A stretch of 64,000 nt of DNA from Camellia lanceoleosa (lineage: Eukaryota; Streptophyta; Magnoliopsida; Ericales; Theaceae). Made by a program: the position numbers and the translations under genes. The stretch covers positions 3,100,001 to 3,164,000 of the forward strand of contig CM045758.1 in NCBI GenBank assembly GCA_025200525.1. The letters are read 5' to 3'. Below the pieces are notes generated by a model. The model searched no databases, was not told the DNA's origin, and worked only from the letters and a program-made list of their open reading frames with translations. This document shows positions 12,641-25,300 of this stretch, piece after piece. How positions within the stretch are numbered: the stretch's first letter is position 1; every line of letters starts with the position of its first letter.

Positions 12641-12980
12641 ATTAGTGTTTGGGGATTAGAGGGTGGAATAATTTTAGCCGTTGTTGCCTCAAACGCGGGT
12701 GACTTGGGGTGGGTGTCTCTGTTGTGTGCGTGTGTGGGAGCGTGTGGGTGTGTGTGTGTGTGTGTGTTGGATGGTTGGATTTTATTCTCCGTCCCTCTTC
12801 GTTTGTGGGGAGGAGAGAACGTTTCACCTCTCTCTCTCTCTCTCTCTGCATTTCATTATCATCGGCGACGAGGCTTGAATTCGGTGCAGAAGAAGAACGA
12901 GGTCGGTGATGCGAGTTCCGGCGGCGGAGGTGGAGATGGTGGTGATGGGAGATTGGTGAGATTATGGAGGTTTCTCTCTC
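12641..12980 (+). promoter_or_regulatory. Probable core promoter and 5' UTR of the CCCH zinc-finger gene
   Basis: Base composition shifts from AT-rich to mixed at about 12660. A (TG)n run at 12747-12766 is followed by a CT microsatellite at 12829-12847, a pyrimidine patch typical of plant core promoters and leaders. No convincing TATA box is visible; TATAGATTA at about 12636 is the best candidate. The transcription start is inferred to lie near the CT tract, giving a leader of 130-150 nt before the ATG at 12981. Confidence 0.5.
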
Positions 12981-13062
12981 ATGGAATTCGACGCCGGAAA
13001 CCGGATGTCCCAAGCCGCGGTCACTGACCCTCCTTCTTCCTTGTCTCCGCCTTTGGATGAAG
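12981..13062 (+). CDS. ZFN-like gene exon 1
   Basis: It encodes the N-terminal 27 residues plus one base. The ATG at 12981 is chosen because it gives the family N-terminus MEFDAGN. The donor at 13063 (AAG|GTCAGG) leaves phase 1, which joins exactly to exon 2 to read DEDTLWQMN. Confidence 0.9.
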
Positions 13063-13417
13063 GTCAGGTTCAAATGTAGGACTGCAATTCAGTTTAGGAC
13101 CTTTTTCAGCTTTGAATTCGTCTCTCTCTCTCTCTCTGTCTCTCTTCTTGCTGGTTAATTTGGGATTGATCACTGAAGAATCCGATCGCGTTTGGATGTT
13201 TTCGATATTACTGTTTTGATTTAAGTTAAAACGAATTTGTATTCAGCTGTCTTTTATTCCAATGCTTTTGCATCCAAATATTGCTTTTCTATTCCTTTCA
13301 ATTTTTTTTATTATTTAACTTTTGTTTTGATAATGATTCATTTCTGTTTCAAAATTCTAGCTTTCTTATGTATTGGAAATACCTTTTTGTTTTTTTCACA
13401 AAAAAATTTCACACACA

Positions 13418-13465
<48 letters not shown>

Positions 13466-16400
13466 GATGTTGCATTGGTAATTTCGAAGATTTAGGGAAG
13501 CATGAGTCATGGGTTCATTGATCTGTTCATGTTTTCTTTGTTCTCTGTTTGTTTGGCATGATTGTTATGTTGATGGCTTGTATGGTATTGTTGTTATCAT
13601 TTTGTCCTTTTAGTTGTCATTTAGCTAACAATGAATTTTTGCCAGTTTCAGTTTGGCTTCTGGAAATAGTGTGAAAAAGAAAAAAGGAAGAAAAAGATTG
13701 AAAGTGGCTTTCCTTTATTCATATTTTTAATCATTCACTTTCCTTTATTGTCATTTTTCATTTTTTTGTAAATTGTAAGAACCCATGGTGGTGTTAATAT
13801 CTATTTTTCTTCTCCTTTGCTTTCCCCAGCTGAGTTCCTATTTGAAATAGAATGGCAGCTTCATTTCAAACGTACAAATGTACAAATAGCACATTTTTCA
13901 AGATTGTATTAAAGGAACTGCATAGTTAGAATATTTATTCTAGAGTAATATTACACGAACCTACATTTTCTTACTCATACTTAAGGTAGTGAGACATTAC
14001 TGAATATAAATGGAACCGACTCTTATTTATGTGGAATAAGAAAAAGTGGTGAGAAGAACTTGTTTCTGTAGCAGTTTTCTTTATTTTAATAATAAATCAA
14101 AGCTTGTTACTTGAACTATGTTGTTCACATGAATGAAGTTCCTAACTGATTACTCTTAATTATATTTCAGATACACTGTGGCAAATGAACTTGAGGTCGA
14201 GTGAAATAATGGAATCCGGTCCTTATCCTATGCGTGAAGGGGAGCCGGACTGTTCTTATTACATCAGAACTGGCCTATGCAGATTTGGTGCGGCATGCCG
14301 ATTTAACCATCCTCCTAATAGGAAACTGGTAAAAGCCACTGATAGATCGGAAAACTTTAGAATTTAGAATTTGTTAATGCATAGTTAAAATAGTTTTTGT
14401 AAATTGCTGACCAGGTTTTTAGATATATATATATATATTGAGATCTCTGTTTTATCATTGTACAATCTCACAACTTGTAGTTGAATTGTTGTTGCTCGGT
14501 GATATACATACTTTTAGTCTTATTTTATGAAGCCTTAACTTGCTTTTCATAGATATATAGAATTGTTAAAGAGTTTGAATTTCATAAATCAATGGATTTT
14601 TTTTTTGGGTTGTTAAAAGTAACTAACCATAGTCTTATCCTAATGAATGACTTGGATATACTCAGTGTTTTTTTTAGTCTCATGTGCCATCAAGATTTAT
14701 CTTGATATATTACTGCTATTTTCTTTTTCCCTTTCCAATTGACTGTTCAATCAGATTCTATTGAATTCCAGGCTATTGCCACTTCAAGGATGAAGGGGGA
14801 GTTCCCAGAAAGAATAGGACAGCCTGAATGTCAGGTATGCATTCATCTTCCATTTTCTCCCATTAAAAAAAAAAAAAAAAAAAAAAAATGCCAGCGGTTT
14901 TGTTATGTACTTTGTAAAGTACCAAATGTACTGTAGGATAAAGTATATTACTTTCTTTGAATAGTAACATTATGCCATAAGAAATTATTCTACGTTATCT
15001 TATCCTCAAACTACACAATGATGTGAGGTTATAATGTCATGAGCTAAACAGATTTTTAGATGTGTTCAGAGCATATGTTTATTATTTGATGCATTTTTTT
15101 TCTATGCATTTTAGCATGGATAGTGGCTGGTCTACATTTGTGTCTAGGTATATGAATTCTTTTTACTGAAAGACTATAGCTGATCACTGGCACTAAGATC
15201 CTAACATTTATGTTTTCTCCCTGATATTGGACCGTCCCTATTAATGACTCGATGCTTTTATGGCATTTGTCATATTCGAAGCCCTGCTGCATTGAGGGAA
15301 AATAGCTGTGAATGGGGTGATCTACTTGGTGTATGTTGTGTCCTAATTTTTTTTGGGTCAGTCTGTTATTGCAACAAAAAGCCACTACATAGAATCCATA
15401 TGTCGTTTAAAACTCATCTCTGCTGGTTTACTAACCCATTGTCATGTCCAATTGGATTTAATAGTAGGATGGTTTCTAGAGCGGGGCATGAAATATTTCT
15501 TGCATCATGTTGAAAGAATTATTATAATTTAATTGGACGATTTTGTGACTGTAGGATTATATGATATATGTTAGTTTTGTTTGATAAAGCTGTTTGTCAT
15601 TGTGGCCATGTCTCTCCATCTCAGTTTTGAACCGTTCAAGAGAAGCTCCTTATCTGATATTTGAAATTGTTAGGTTCTTGTATTGACTGGCAGATATTTT
15701 TTTGATAACTGGACCGTCCTAGTTGATTTAGATATATCTATACATTGTTTAGATGTCTTGATTGATGGATTCTTTGGTCTGGTAGCTAATATAAAATTCA
15801 TTTGTTTTTAGGTGAGTGGTTGCAATCAATGTAATGTGTTGCAGATACGTTTTATTTTCTTGTTCTGCTTTTGGTTGAACAGTTGAACTTACTAGGGTTG
15901 AAGCAACCCATACGTTAATGGGACTGTTCTAGTTGCTATCTTTGCTATGTTTGCACCCAAGAAGCAATTCCAACATTGAGATGCATCATGCAAGTAAGGG
16001 AGAATATTGCTCCTGAATATGTCCATGGATGAGAGAGAGCTAGCCACTGTGAACCATCAACAACTTATACAGAGCAGAGAAAAGATTCCATTCAAACGAC
16101 CCGCCAAGCAGATACCCGTTCAATGTTCAATTATTTGGTCCAAATATCTTGTGAAATCATTAGAGATTCATCCTTCTCATAAATGTTAACTAGGAACTTA
16201 GGCATCTGCTCATAAATTTACTAAAGTCTTTATTGTGCAAATAATATCAAGTTCTTATGACTAGAAAATTCAGAGAAAAAGCTCAATAGTATATAGGAAA
16301 CCTGCATATTAGTGCAAAATTGTGATAATTTCCTATATTTGTTCACTTTGGTTCAAATTCCATCATGTCATTTTCCATCCTCTTCTCAACCACTGAATTT

Positions 16401-19400
16401 GACTAACTCTTTGCCATCAAAACCTAGGGAGGTTAAAAGTACTAAGATTTGGAGAGGCAGTACTTGTGTAAAACAACTATGCAGGGAGGTAAGATTAAAA
16501 TATATTTCCTATTTCCTATAAGATTCCATCCACTGCCCTAGTGCTTCATCAACATCCATTTAACAAGCCATCACAAAATGTCCTTAGATGTGTTATGGCC
16601 AGCAGGGAAAACATATTGACCAGCCATCTGTTATTAATTATGGATTGGAGACTTCTGGCTTGTATTTCCCCCCTGTTTTTTTCCATATGAATTATTCTCT
16701 TAAGTATCAGAACACCAAACTGTTACTTTCGCTGGCTGCAGTATTTGTTCTATCTGAAAATGAACATAGATGTGTTTTGGTTTGGTTTATGTAGTGTCTC
16801 ACTTTAGTCCTATCCTCAAATTTTGCTTGTTAATTGCCCTTGTTAATTGTTTTGGATTGGTCACTGCAAACCATTTACCTTTTATATTCTAAGGCAAATC
16901 TTTCAACTATGGCAATTTTTAGTTTCCTCTTTTAATGTCAATCAACAAGTATTACAATCAAGGCACATTCTTTCATAATATAAACCTAATAATACTCTTT
17001 CAATCATTCTATCAAGATTAACGTATTCATTTATCTCAACCATCCAAAACATACATTAAAGTTCATATAAAGAGATGAGCACCAAGATTTATTGTGATTT
17101 GGCACACCCTTGTGCCCATGTTCATTCCAGGCCTACCTTGTTAGCGTTCTCTACTAAGTCCATGGGTTTTCCTAGGTTAACCCAAACCCTTTATAGCAAT
17201 AGGTTTTCCCTAGAACAACCTCAAACCTTTGGCTCGTTTGCTTGGCTCCATAGGATAGAAGAGATTAAGAGTACGGTGAGATTGAGTGAGAAGATTATTA
17301 GTATAGTGGTATTAGGTTGGAGATGTAGGATAAAAGGTGTTTGTTTGTAAGCCACCAGATTAGTAATATTAGAGATGGTATATAATTAATATTTTTTAAT
17401 GTTATAATTATTTTTTTCTTGTACTTTTTAAGTTCACTTAATTTAGAAACACTTAAAAAATATAAATTTTGCATAAAAATTATTTAAAAATTCACTAAAT
17501 ATAAAATAAAAAAAAAATCATAAGTTTTTAGTATTTATTAAAAATTTAAATATTTCATATACAGATAAATTATTTGAAAAACAGGCATAAATAAACCACA
17601 ATATAAATATAACCACCACCACTATAAACAGTGCTCCACCAAAAAGCATGGGCTAAGATCCAAATAGTTTTTGAAACACTAATCCCATGGGACTCATTTC
17701 TCAATCCCATGTCTGTACCAGCTGTGCTAGTCAGTGGGTTTGTGAATCCAACCGGATTATCAATCCGGTTGTTATTTTTGCAACCAAACATGCTATGAAT
17801 GGGACCCACATCAATCTTAGTCCAGTCCTACCATTGATGTGGGAAAACAAACGTGACCTTACATTAAGAAATACAAGAATAAGGTTTTCTTGGCTTGGCT
17901 CAACCCAAAACCAACAACTACCAAGCACAATCCTAATCAAACATTTATAGAAGCAGCTTACCAATACCCTCTTAGTGTCATTGTGTGAGACCGAAAGCCT
18001 CTTATTGACTCTGTGAGACTACGAGTGTATGTATGATAGCTCAAGTGTATACCCAAAATATTACAATTAGAAGAGAAAAAAATACCTCAAGCTTCCACTC
18101 ACTTAGACAAGGATGGAATCCTGATGTGATTTAAGAAGTATAGAGAGTGCATAAGTTCTCACTTCTCACTTCAGCTATTTCTCATCAATCTTACCAAAAT
18201 GGGCACATTTGGTATTTATATAGCATATTATATTGGCTAGTTAATGACTATATTTTTTAATTTTACCCAACCATGGTCGACCATCAGTCACTATGGTCAA
18301 CCATACTGTACTAAGGCCTTTTGGTCTCTTGGGACTTCCACTGTAGTTGACCACATGCAACGGGATGGTTGACCATCCTGTGGGTCTTTGTCAGACTTCT
18401 CTCTAAACCATCCTATGGTTGACCACACTCCTCAGCATGGTTGACCAAGTTGACAAACATAGGTTTACTAAGCACTGTCTATCCTATCTTGATCTCCGCC
18501 CCATCCAAAGCCTTCTTTACACCGATGAAGTTCTTCCATAACATTCCTTTGATGCCGGTGAAGATCTCCTATAGCACTTCAAGCTTCCAAGGTGTTGCAG
18601 CCAATCCAATGTGCTTTACTCATGGTAGTGGCTTGGGTCCCCTAAGGTTGCACATACGAGTAATCAAATTGCCAACCTAATGCTAGTACTCACATTAACA
18701 CGGTTTTTTCTAAGAATTAGTTTAGGTTCAGTGATTGTTCCTGACGCATTCTGTTTAGAGCTTGAATTCAGCTTCTATTGGTTGAATGTTGTGTAGCATC
18801 ATGTTATAATTCTCAACATTTTCTTGTCCCTTATATTTTCATAGGAACTCAGTTCTTCATTTTAAAAATGTTTTCTTCTATGTTTATTTTTTTCTTTCTT
18901 TCTTTCTCCCTAGTACTACTTGAAGACAGCAACTTGCAAGTTTGGAGCGACATGCAAGTTTCATCATCCTAGAGACAAGGCTGGGATTGCTGGAAGAGTT
19001 CCCCTAAATATTTTAGGCTATCCACATCGCCCGGTTTGCATTCACTAGTTTACTTTCTCTCATTTCCCTAAATTTAATTCAATGATTTGATACTAACTGT
19101 TCATCAATCTGTTGCACATATGGGGCAAAATATATGCTTTTATTTTTGTTCGTTTCTTATTCCTTTCTAATGTACTATATTGGTTGGATGATGATCTATG
19201 GCATGAACACAGATATGACAGACAGCCATTTAATTTATTCATGCTAAATTTATGAATTCTGAGACAGAAAGTAGGACATGGACTTCGCAAGGACACAGCA
19301 ATTAGCTAATCCATTTTTTTTTGTTGTGTTATTTTATTTGAGGAAACAATAATTTCATTAACTAAAGATTCAACGTCCGTGCTTCTAATATTCTACGGTC

Positions 19401-22381
19401 ACATATTCTTCAGAATTTATACATCAAGCTATAATGCATGTTCTTGTTAAAGACAAGTACATCAATTATATGTGTGAATCAATTTATCATATTGATAAGT
19501 AATAGAAAGCAGCCAAACATATATACAGGTTGTTGATTTAAAATACTGAATAAGGAAGACTATCTTTTTTTCATATTTTCTTCTAAAGAAATACACCCAT
19601 CTAGGTATTTATAGAAATTCAAACCGTGTCCTGACATCTTTATGCTATGTCAGACCCATTTAATTGCATCTTTGGTAGAGAGATCCAAGATTGAATATTT
19701 ATTTTGAGGTTTTTGGCACCCAATTTGTGTATAGATATGGCATGGCCATACTGCCATATCAGTATGTCCCACATTTCTGACATGGTCAATGTTAAATTCC
19801 ATACTTCCTCTTAGGTTGGATGAAGTTCCATGCTTATTTTATTTTATTATATTTTTTTGTATTTGCTTGCAGAATGAAACTGAGTGTGCATATTACTTGA
19901 GGACTGGGCAATGCAAATTTGGGAGCACTTGTAAATTCCACCATCCTCAACCATCTAATATGATGGTCTCACTGCGTGGTTCTCCTGTTTATCCTACAGT
20001 TCATTCTCCGACGACTCCTGGTCAGCAATCATATCCTGAAGGAATAACAAACTGGCCTTTATCAAGAGCTTCATTTATTCCCAGCCCACGGTGGCAAGGC
20101 CCTTCAAGTTTTGCTCCTCTGATTTTACCTCAGGGTGTTATGTCAGTCCCAGGCTACACATACAGTGTAAGCTTTTCATTCTTTGTCTTCAGAGATGTGA
20201 TAACATTCATTGAGGCTGCTTGTTTATATTGAAATTTTGAGGGAAAATGCTTCCTTCAATAAGATCCATGGGTCTTCATGGGAGGAAGTTCAATAAAGTA
20301 TGACTTCTAGTTGCTGCTGTGATTACTTGTAATGTAAACCATTAGGGTAAAAAACTTGACAAAGAAAAAAGGCTTTTTGTTGTGGTTGGTGGTAATGTAA
20401 TACTGTACTTCTCTCTGTTTTTTTTTTTTTTTAAGAAAGGTACTTCTCTTAGACACTAATAAAATGCTCTTCTATAGAAACACTTTCACAGTCATGCTTG
20501 AGCTATTTTAAGAAGCATATTAGCTTTTCTTTTTGTCTAAAAGCAAGATTGTGGTAATTCCTTTTCTTATTGCTGATTTGACTTTTTTTCAAATGTTGAT
20601 TACCTTTCACTCAAGTGGGTCTTTTTTGTTTTCATTGAATGATATGTTATGTTGAGCTTATCCATTCAATGGAGATGTCTACATTGAGTACATAGCCCCT
20701 AGGAGCATGTTTTACTAATTTTTCCTTTGCTGATACTTCAAATAACCTTTAAGATAATCATAGACAAGATTTGCTAGATCCTTTGAAAGCTGGACAAAAA
20801 ATAAAATTCAATTTAACTTGCAAAATATGAGATGAAATGGGATTCCCATAAACTGGATTATTGGAAACCCTTGAATCTTTTTCTTGGATGCGCAAGAAGC
20901 AAGGAACCAAATTTCATTATGTTTTCATTGAAACTGCTATAATTTTTAATGTGAGTCAAGGAAAAACATGTTCTCTGAAGATCGAGAGTTCTGCCAACTG
21001 CAATTCTGCTTACTGAGAGATTCCTTTTCCAGGGTCATCCAAGTTCAGTTTCATCTTCCGAGAGCCAGCAGCAAACAGCAGGAAACAATCAAATTTATGG
21101 AACTTCACGCCGGAGTGAAGCTGCAAATGCTGGATCTCAAGGGACACTTTCTCCATATCGTTCTGGTTCCATACCTGTAGGATATTATGCATTGCAGACG
21201 GAGAATGTTTTCCCTGAGAGACCTGGCCAGCCTGATTGCCAGTTTTACATGAAGACTGGAGACTGCAAGTTTGGTGCAGTTTGTAGATTCCATCATCCCA
21301 GAGAAAGACTACTGCCCTCTCCAGACTGTGTCTTGAGTCCAATTGGCCTTCCACTACGTCCGGTGAGTTTAATTCTCATTGTTCAATCAGATCTCTTAAT
21401 TCGTTTTTAGTACCTCATGCTAATCAAGTAGCCATTTAGGGTGTGTTTGGTATCATTTTTTTTTTTTAAGAAAAGACAAAAACTGACATAGAAAACTTGT
21501 TTGGCCAACTGTTTTTGGGAATTTTATTTTAAAAACCTCATTTTTAGGAAACTTTTTAAAGTTTTTTTTTTGAATTTCCGAAAACTAGCCTCACATGAAC
21601 ATGCAAAAGATGGGTGTTTTCAAAATTTTCATTTTTCCCCATAAACATGAAAACGAAAAACAGAAAAGATAAAAATGATTCCAAACTGGTTCTGACTCTC
21701 TCATCTTAGTTTTGAAGTATTCTTAGTTCAGGTGCTTTGATCATTTTTACAAATCAGGATATAAATTAAAAAATAAAAAATAAAAAGGAAAAGAGAGAAT
21801 CAGAAGTCACACTGAAGCTTGTTTTTTGTTTGATCCTTGCTAATGCCGAGTTAAAAGGTATGCAAACAGATGAAAGCCTATGATGTTGATAGGGAATCTG
21901 GATGACTTGGTAGGAGGACAAATAAATAGTGAATTAGTGGCTGGGGAAAGGTGGGTGGGATTGTTGTTGATATGGTAAACGTAAATGGACTATACGAATG
22001 TAAGCTAAATGCATTGAAGAACGACTATAATTTGTTACATAATGGAGGTTTTGTATTAGTACTTACTAAAGTTGAGTAAGCCTCTCTTTATATTCTACAG
22101 GGTGAGCCCTGTGCATTTTTATTCTCGTTATGGTATCTGCAAATTTGGTCCAAGTTGCAAATTTGATCACCCTATGGGAGTGTTCACATACAACCTCGCT
22201 AAGGTCATCTTCATCTCATGCCCCAGTTGTTCGACGTTTGTTGGGATCATCCTCCGGAGCTGGTGCATTAGCTTTGTCCTCAGAAGGGCTTGTTGATGCA
22301 GGCTCAGCACCCAGGCGACTTTCACTGTCAGAATCAAGACAGATGCCTTCTGGTGATGATAACATTGACACAGAGGGATGA
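12981..22381 (+). CDS. CCCH zinc-finger protein of the plant ZFN family, seven exons, last exon frame-broken
   Basis: Exons: 12981-13062, 14171-14328, 14772-14834, 18914-19033, 19873-20166, 21033-21362 and 22101-22381. All introns are GT-AG, and exons 1-6 join to 349 codons without a stop. There are four complete C-X8-C-X5-C-X3-H fingers: C55/C64/C70/H74, C100/C109/C115/H119, C146/C155/C161/H165 and C308/C317/C323/H327. Finger 2 is split by intron 3. The start MEFDAGN, the motif [10 protein letters not shown] (30-39), the long linker with SPRWQGPSS, and the ending [10 protein letters not shown] are hallmarks of plant ZFN-type CCCH proteins. The family is nuclear, binds RNA or single-stranded nucleic acid, and has five fingers. 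Direct splicing into exon 7 meets a TGA at 22164, giving 370 residues without a functional finger 5. The exact Arabidopsis orthologue cannot be fixed by eye. Confidence 0.93.
13421..13462 (+). repeat. (GA)n microsatellite in intron 1
   Basis: About 21 perfect GA repeats follow a short (CA)n run. This is a likely length-polymorphic site within the first intron. Confidence 0.95.
14171..14328 (+). CDS. ZFN-like gene exon 2, CCCH finger 1
   Basis: The acceptor is TATATTTCAG at 14170 and the donor is CTG|GTAAAA at 14329. It encodes [11 protein letters not shown] and finger 1, ending PPNRKL in phase 0. Confidence 0.93.
14772..14834 (+). CDS. ZFN-like gene exon 3, first half of CCCH finger 2
   Basis: It has 21 codons ([20 protein letters not shown] plus Q). 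The acceptor is TTCCAG at 14771 and the donor is CAG|GTATGC at 14835. The first Cys of finger 2 is its penultimate residue. Confidence 0.92.
14835..18913 (+). other. Intron 3 of the ZFN-like gene, expanded to 4.1 kb
   Basis: The other introns are 0.4-1.1 kb. About 17030-18690 reads like a transposon remnant: a distinct composition, a CACCAAGATTTATTGTG block, and a palindromic GGTTGACCA array at 18271-18448. No continuous retrotransposon domain is visible. A 24-base poly(A) run at 14865-14888 follows exon 3. Short frames inside (for example 15244-15513 and 17075-17350) show no domain. Confidence 0.55.
18271..18448. repeat. Array of GGTTGACCA-type near-palindromes in intron 3
   Basis: Six copies within 178 bp vary around ATGGTYRACCAT: CATGGTCGACCAT, ATGGTCAACCAT, TAGTTGACCAC, ATGGTTGACCATC, ATGGTTGACCACA and ATGGTTGACCAAG. 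The contrast with the AT-rich flanks marks a repeat embedded in an inserted element. Confidence 0.7.
18914..19033 (+). CDS. ZFN-like gene exon 4, second half of CCCH finger 2
   Basis: It has 40 codons in phase 0. It opens with [18 protein letters not shown] and ends NILGYPHRP. The acceptor is TCCCTAG at 18913; the donor CCG|GTTTGC at 19034 is a weak GT site. Confidence 0.92.
19873..20166 (+). CDS. ZFN-like gene exon 5, CCCH finger 3 and linker
   Basis: It has 98 codons in phase 0. Finger 3 is [21 protein letters not shown] Ser/Pro-rich linker with the family motif SPRWQGPSS follows. The acceptor is TGCAG at 19872 and the donor is AGT|GTAAGC at 20167. Family members have a Trp near VPGW; here the sequence is VPGYTYS, a slight shortening. 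Confidence 0.93.
21033..21362 (+). CDS. ZFN-like gene exon 6, CCCH finger 4
   Basis: It has 110 codons in phase 0. A Ser/Gln-rich linker ([11 protein letters not shown]) precedes finger 4 ([20 protein letters not shown]), then the family motif [10 protein letters not shown]. The acceptor is TTTTCCAG at 21032 and the donor is CCG|GTGAGT at 21363. Confidence 0.94.
21439..21693. mobile_element. MITE in intron 6, about 255 bp
   Basis: Inverted ends are GTTTGGTATCATTTTT at 21445-21460 and AAAAATGATTCCAAAC at 21671-21686, with one mismatch in 16. The interior is non-coding and T-rich at the left, A-rich at the right. It resembles hAT-type MITEs with TTTGGWATC termini. Confidence 0.6.
22101..22381 (+). 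pseudogene. ZFN-like gene exon 7, finger 5 and C-terminus in two shifted frames
   Basis: The acceptor is TTCTACAG at 22100. Read in phase 0 from exon 6 the frame gives GEPCAFLF and reaches TGA at 22164. The expected finger-5 residues ([19 protein letters not shown]) lie in a second frame, and the tail (RRLLGSSSG through [10 protein letters not shown], stop 22379-22381) lies in a third. This implies two net losses of 2 bases or gains of 1, near 22110-22120 and 22197-22203. In the finger frame the first Cys of finger 5 is replaced by His. An upstream AG at 22080 would join exon 6 to the finger frame, but the second break would remain. Sequencing error is possible. Confidence 0.7.
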
Positions 22382-25300
22382 ATGCTCCCTCAGAAAATGG
22401 GATGAATGCTCCTTTTCACAATGTTTTGAAGGATAAGCCAGAATCGTTTGTAAATTCGTTTCCCATTGCTGGAGATGGACAGAGTTCATGTTAAAAGTTG
22501 AACCTGTTCTTCTGAAAAATGCATTCAGTTGACAGGCTTGGCTCCTCTGAACTTCACTTTGCTGCATTGTATAAATCTGCAAATATTGTTGCATTTGGTG
22601 AACCCAATGCAAACATCTCACCTGTTCTAAAAGCCCATCTTTCTGGTATACTTGAATCGGCTTTTTTCTTTTTTTCTTGTAAACCATTTTTGCAATTGTT
22701 TATGACTTTTGATATGGCTTTCCCATGGCCTTTTTCATGGTCACCATTGCTTATAATCCTTAAACAGTCTCCTGCTTCTATTTGTTATGGTTGAACTTGT
22801 TCTACCTTGCCTGCATGTATGTACACTACTAATGTTTGTTATTCTTCTTATTGCTGCCATCGTCATTGTTGTTTTGCTGCTTCACCTGCAACTTTTATTG
22901 GCTTGATTTGTGTGAGAAGCCTTCCAATTACACATTTTCATCTGTTATTTCTGTCCTCCCCAGTTTCTGTAATTAAAATTTACACATAGGTTTTTGAAGG
23001 CTCTTGAGTTCACCGACATAACCTCTAACCCAATCAGAAATGGACTTACAGAACTTCATGTCAGGCCATTGAAACATAAATATCAAGGGCAACAGAATGA
23101 AATAGAACTGAATTCATCTTCTCACCGGGTGACTTTCCTTAGAACACCTGAAGCTGATCTTTATTTCATGTTGCTTACCTCTCTTCACTGCAATTTTTGA
23201 GTTGCTTGCTGCAGCCAAATCTGGAAATATGTATGCTGCCAGGAGGATGGTTTAAAAATATTATGTTGCGAAGTATAAAGATTTTGACACTGGTCTTTGC
23301 AGGAATCTTTGTGAAATCGGACAGCTTGTGGAATGTTCAGCTCATTTTGGCAGCTGTGCCAGTCTTCTGTGGCATATATCCATGAAGTAATTGTGACAGG
23401 TATGTGTGAACATGAAAATTAGGTCCTTTTATTCTAGAGTAATGATATACAGGCATAAAATTCATGCAAATTTTTCATACAGAATGATGTGTCACAATGT
23501 TGATCGTTCTTTTTAAAACAAATCGCCCATGAAGATGAGTTTTATTTAAAAAAATGGCATTGGCACATCATTCTTGTGTTGTTTTTTTGTATGGATTTTC
23601 TGTATGAATAGAGTTTTCCTTTGTTCTACTTAAATTGAATAAGACAGACCTTTATGATATTTTGATGAAACCCTGACTTCATTCATGAATCATGGTAGAA
23701 GGAAACTAGGTTTTTATTGAATGTGCTTTTGCAGTTTCTTGCAGCTTTAATGGTAAGTGGTTGTAAATGTGCTTGTATAAGTGGATTTTTATATATGTGG
23801 GACCTTTTGTCTTTACTTTGAATGCAGAAAATTGCCTATTTAACTATGAGCTGTCGGTTTTAAATATGCAGTTTGATAAAATGGGTTTGAGATTTTATTT
23901 TGATACACACCGATCACTTCCCCGCTCTAAAAAAAAAAAATCTTGTTTTCTGTTTCTCTCTAAACCTTATTCTTCATAAATACATACATAATTGTGATGA
24001 TCTAGTTTTTGTGTCCTATATAGTGAGTTTGAGGCCTCTCATTTTGTTACCACCTCTCTACAAACTAGCTCTGTCAGAAAATGGATGAGTCCAAAAATAA
24101 AAAGGAAAAAAAAAACAAAGAAAATAATAGTAGTGTTTCCTGAATGTAATTTACAGTGTCTTATTGGCATGACTACTAGTTCATATGAATTCTCTAGTGT
24201 GACAGGCTTGTCTTTCAGTTGCTCGAGTGGTGTAGTCACTCTGTATCATCACTCCATTTCTTTGACTGCAGGGGGGTTCACTCTGTCATTTGTTTTTGTT
24301 TGTTTGTTTGTTTTTTTTTTTCACTTGTTTTTCTCTGAGTCATCCGAGGATATTTTGTGGACTGTATCTTAGGTTTCAACCTTTATTAGGAACATTTGTA
24401 GAACTCTAGCATTTTTAGCGTTTTACAACCTTCTACTATAATTTGGTTTCTCACCTATAGACATGAGTTACAAGAAGATTTTGTTAGACATTCAATAATT
24501 GTATTAGTGACTAGACTAAAAATCTAATAGTAGTTCATTATTGAATTTATGATGCTTGAAGTTTTACATAATTTGCCAGAAGGACCAAGAAGTTCATATT
24601 ATATCTAGATAACTTGTGGTATTTTAAGCTGGTATCTTCAACTTGTTTGTTATAAAAGTTGTCAATCTTTGGTTTGTCAAATTCTTTCTTTTTGCTTTCA
24701 TAATTGAACTTGAAATCATGGTGTATGACATATTTGCCTAGCTTTGAGTATTGAATGCTTCGCATCTCTCATTTCTTCTCTCTTTATTCTTTACCTAGAA
24801 ATGCATTTGATGCTCATTGATTCCTTTGCATAGGTAGTCTCTTGAATAATTGGTGTCTCACTGAGCCTGTTTTGTGCATTTTCTTGCAAACTGTAAGTTA
24901 AAAATTAGAAAGTAAAAAGTAAATGCATCCCTCTCATAGGTTGGCTTATCAATAGCAAATTATTTTTAAATCTTATTTAAGTTATTTTTGCCTTATAAGT
25001 TGTAAGTAGAAATTATTTCAAACACGTTGACAGATTCTCAGCTTCAAGCAGGGCCATTAATTATTTTGATTATTACACTGTACACATAATGAGACTACTT
25101 TTGCTTTTTTGCCTTATTGTCCGAATGTAAACTCTTGACTACTCAGCACTGTAAAATGTGTGTGTGTTTTGTTCCCTCTTCTAGTTCATCCAGTTATTGT
25201 AGTACTAGGATTTTCTGTTGTCTATAATATTCTTCTTAGCCTCATTATTGTTCTATAGTGCTATTCTTTTAAAAACACTTGAATTTCTGATAAGTTTCTA

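Noticed and set aside
12642..13073. 143-codon minus-strand frame
   Set aside because: Antisense to exon 1 and the leader of the zinc-finger gene; its His-Thr runs are the (TG)n and (CT)n microsatellites read backwards.
22994..23385. Two consecutive frames downstream of the zinc-finger gene, considered as a second small gene
   Set aside because: No recognised domain, no convincing start or splice context; more likely 3' UTR or spacer.
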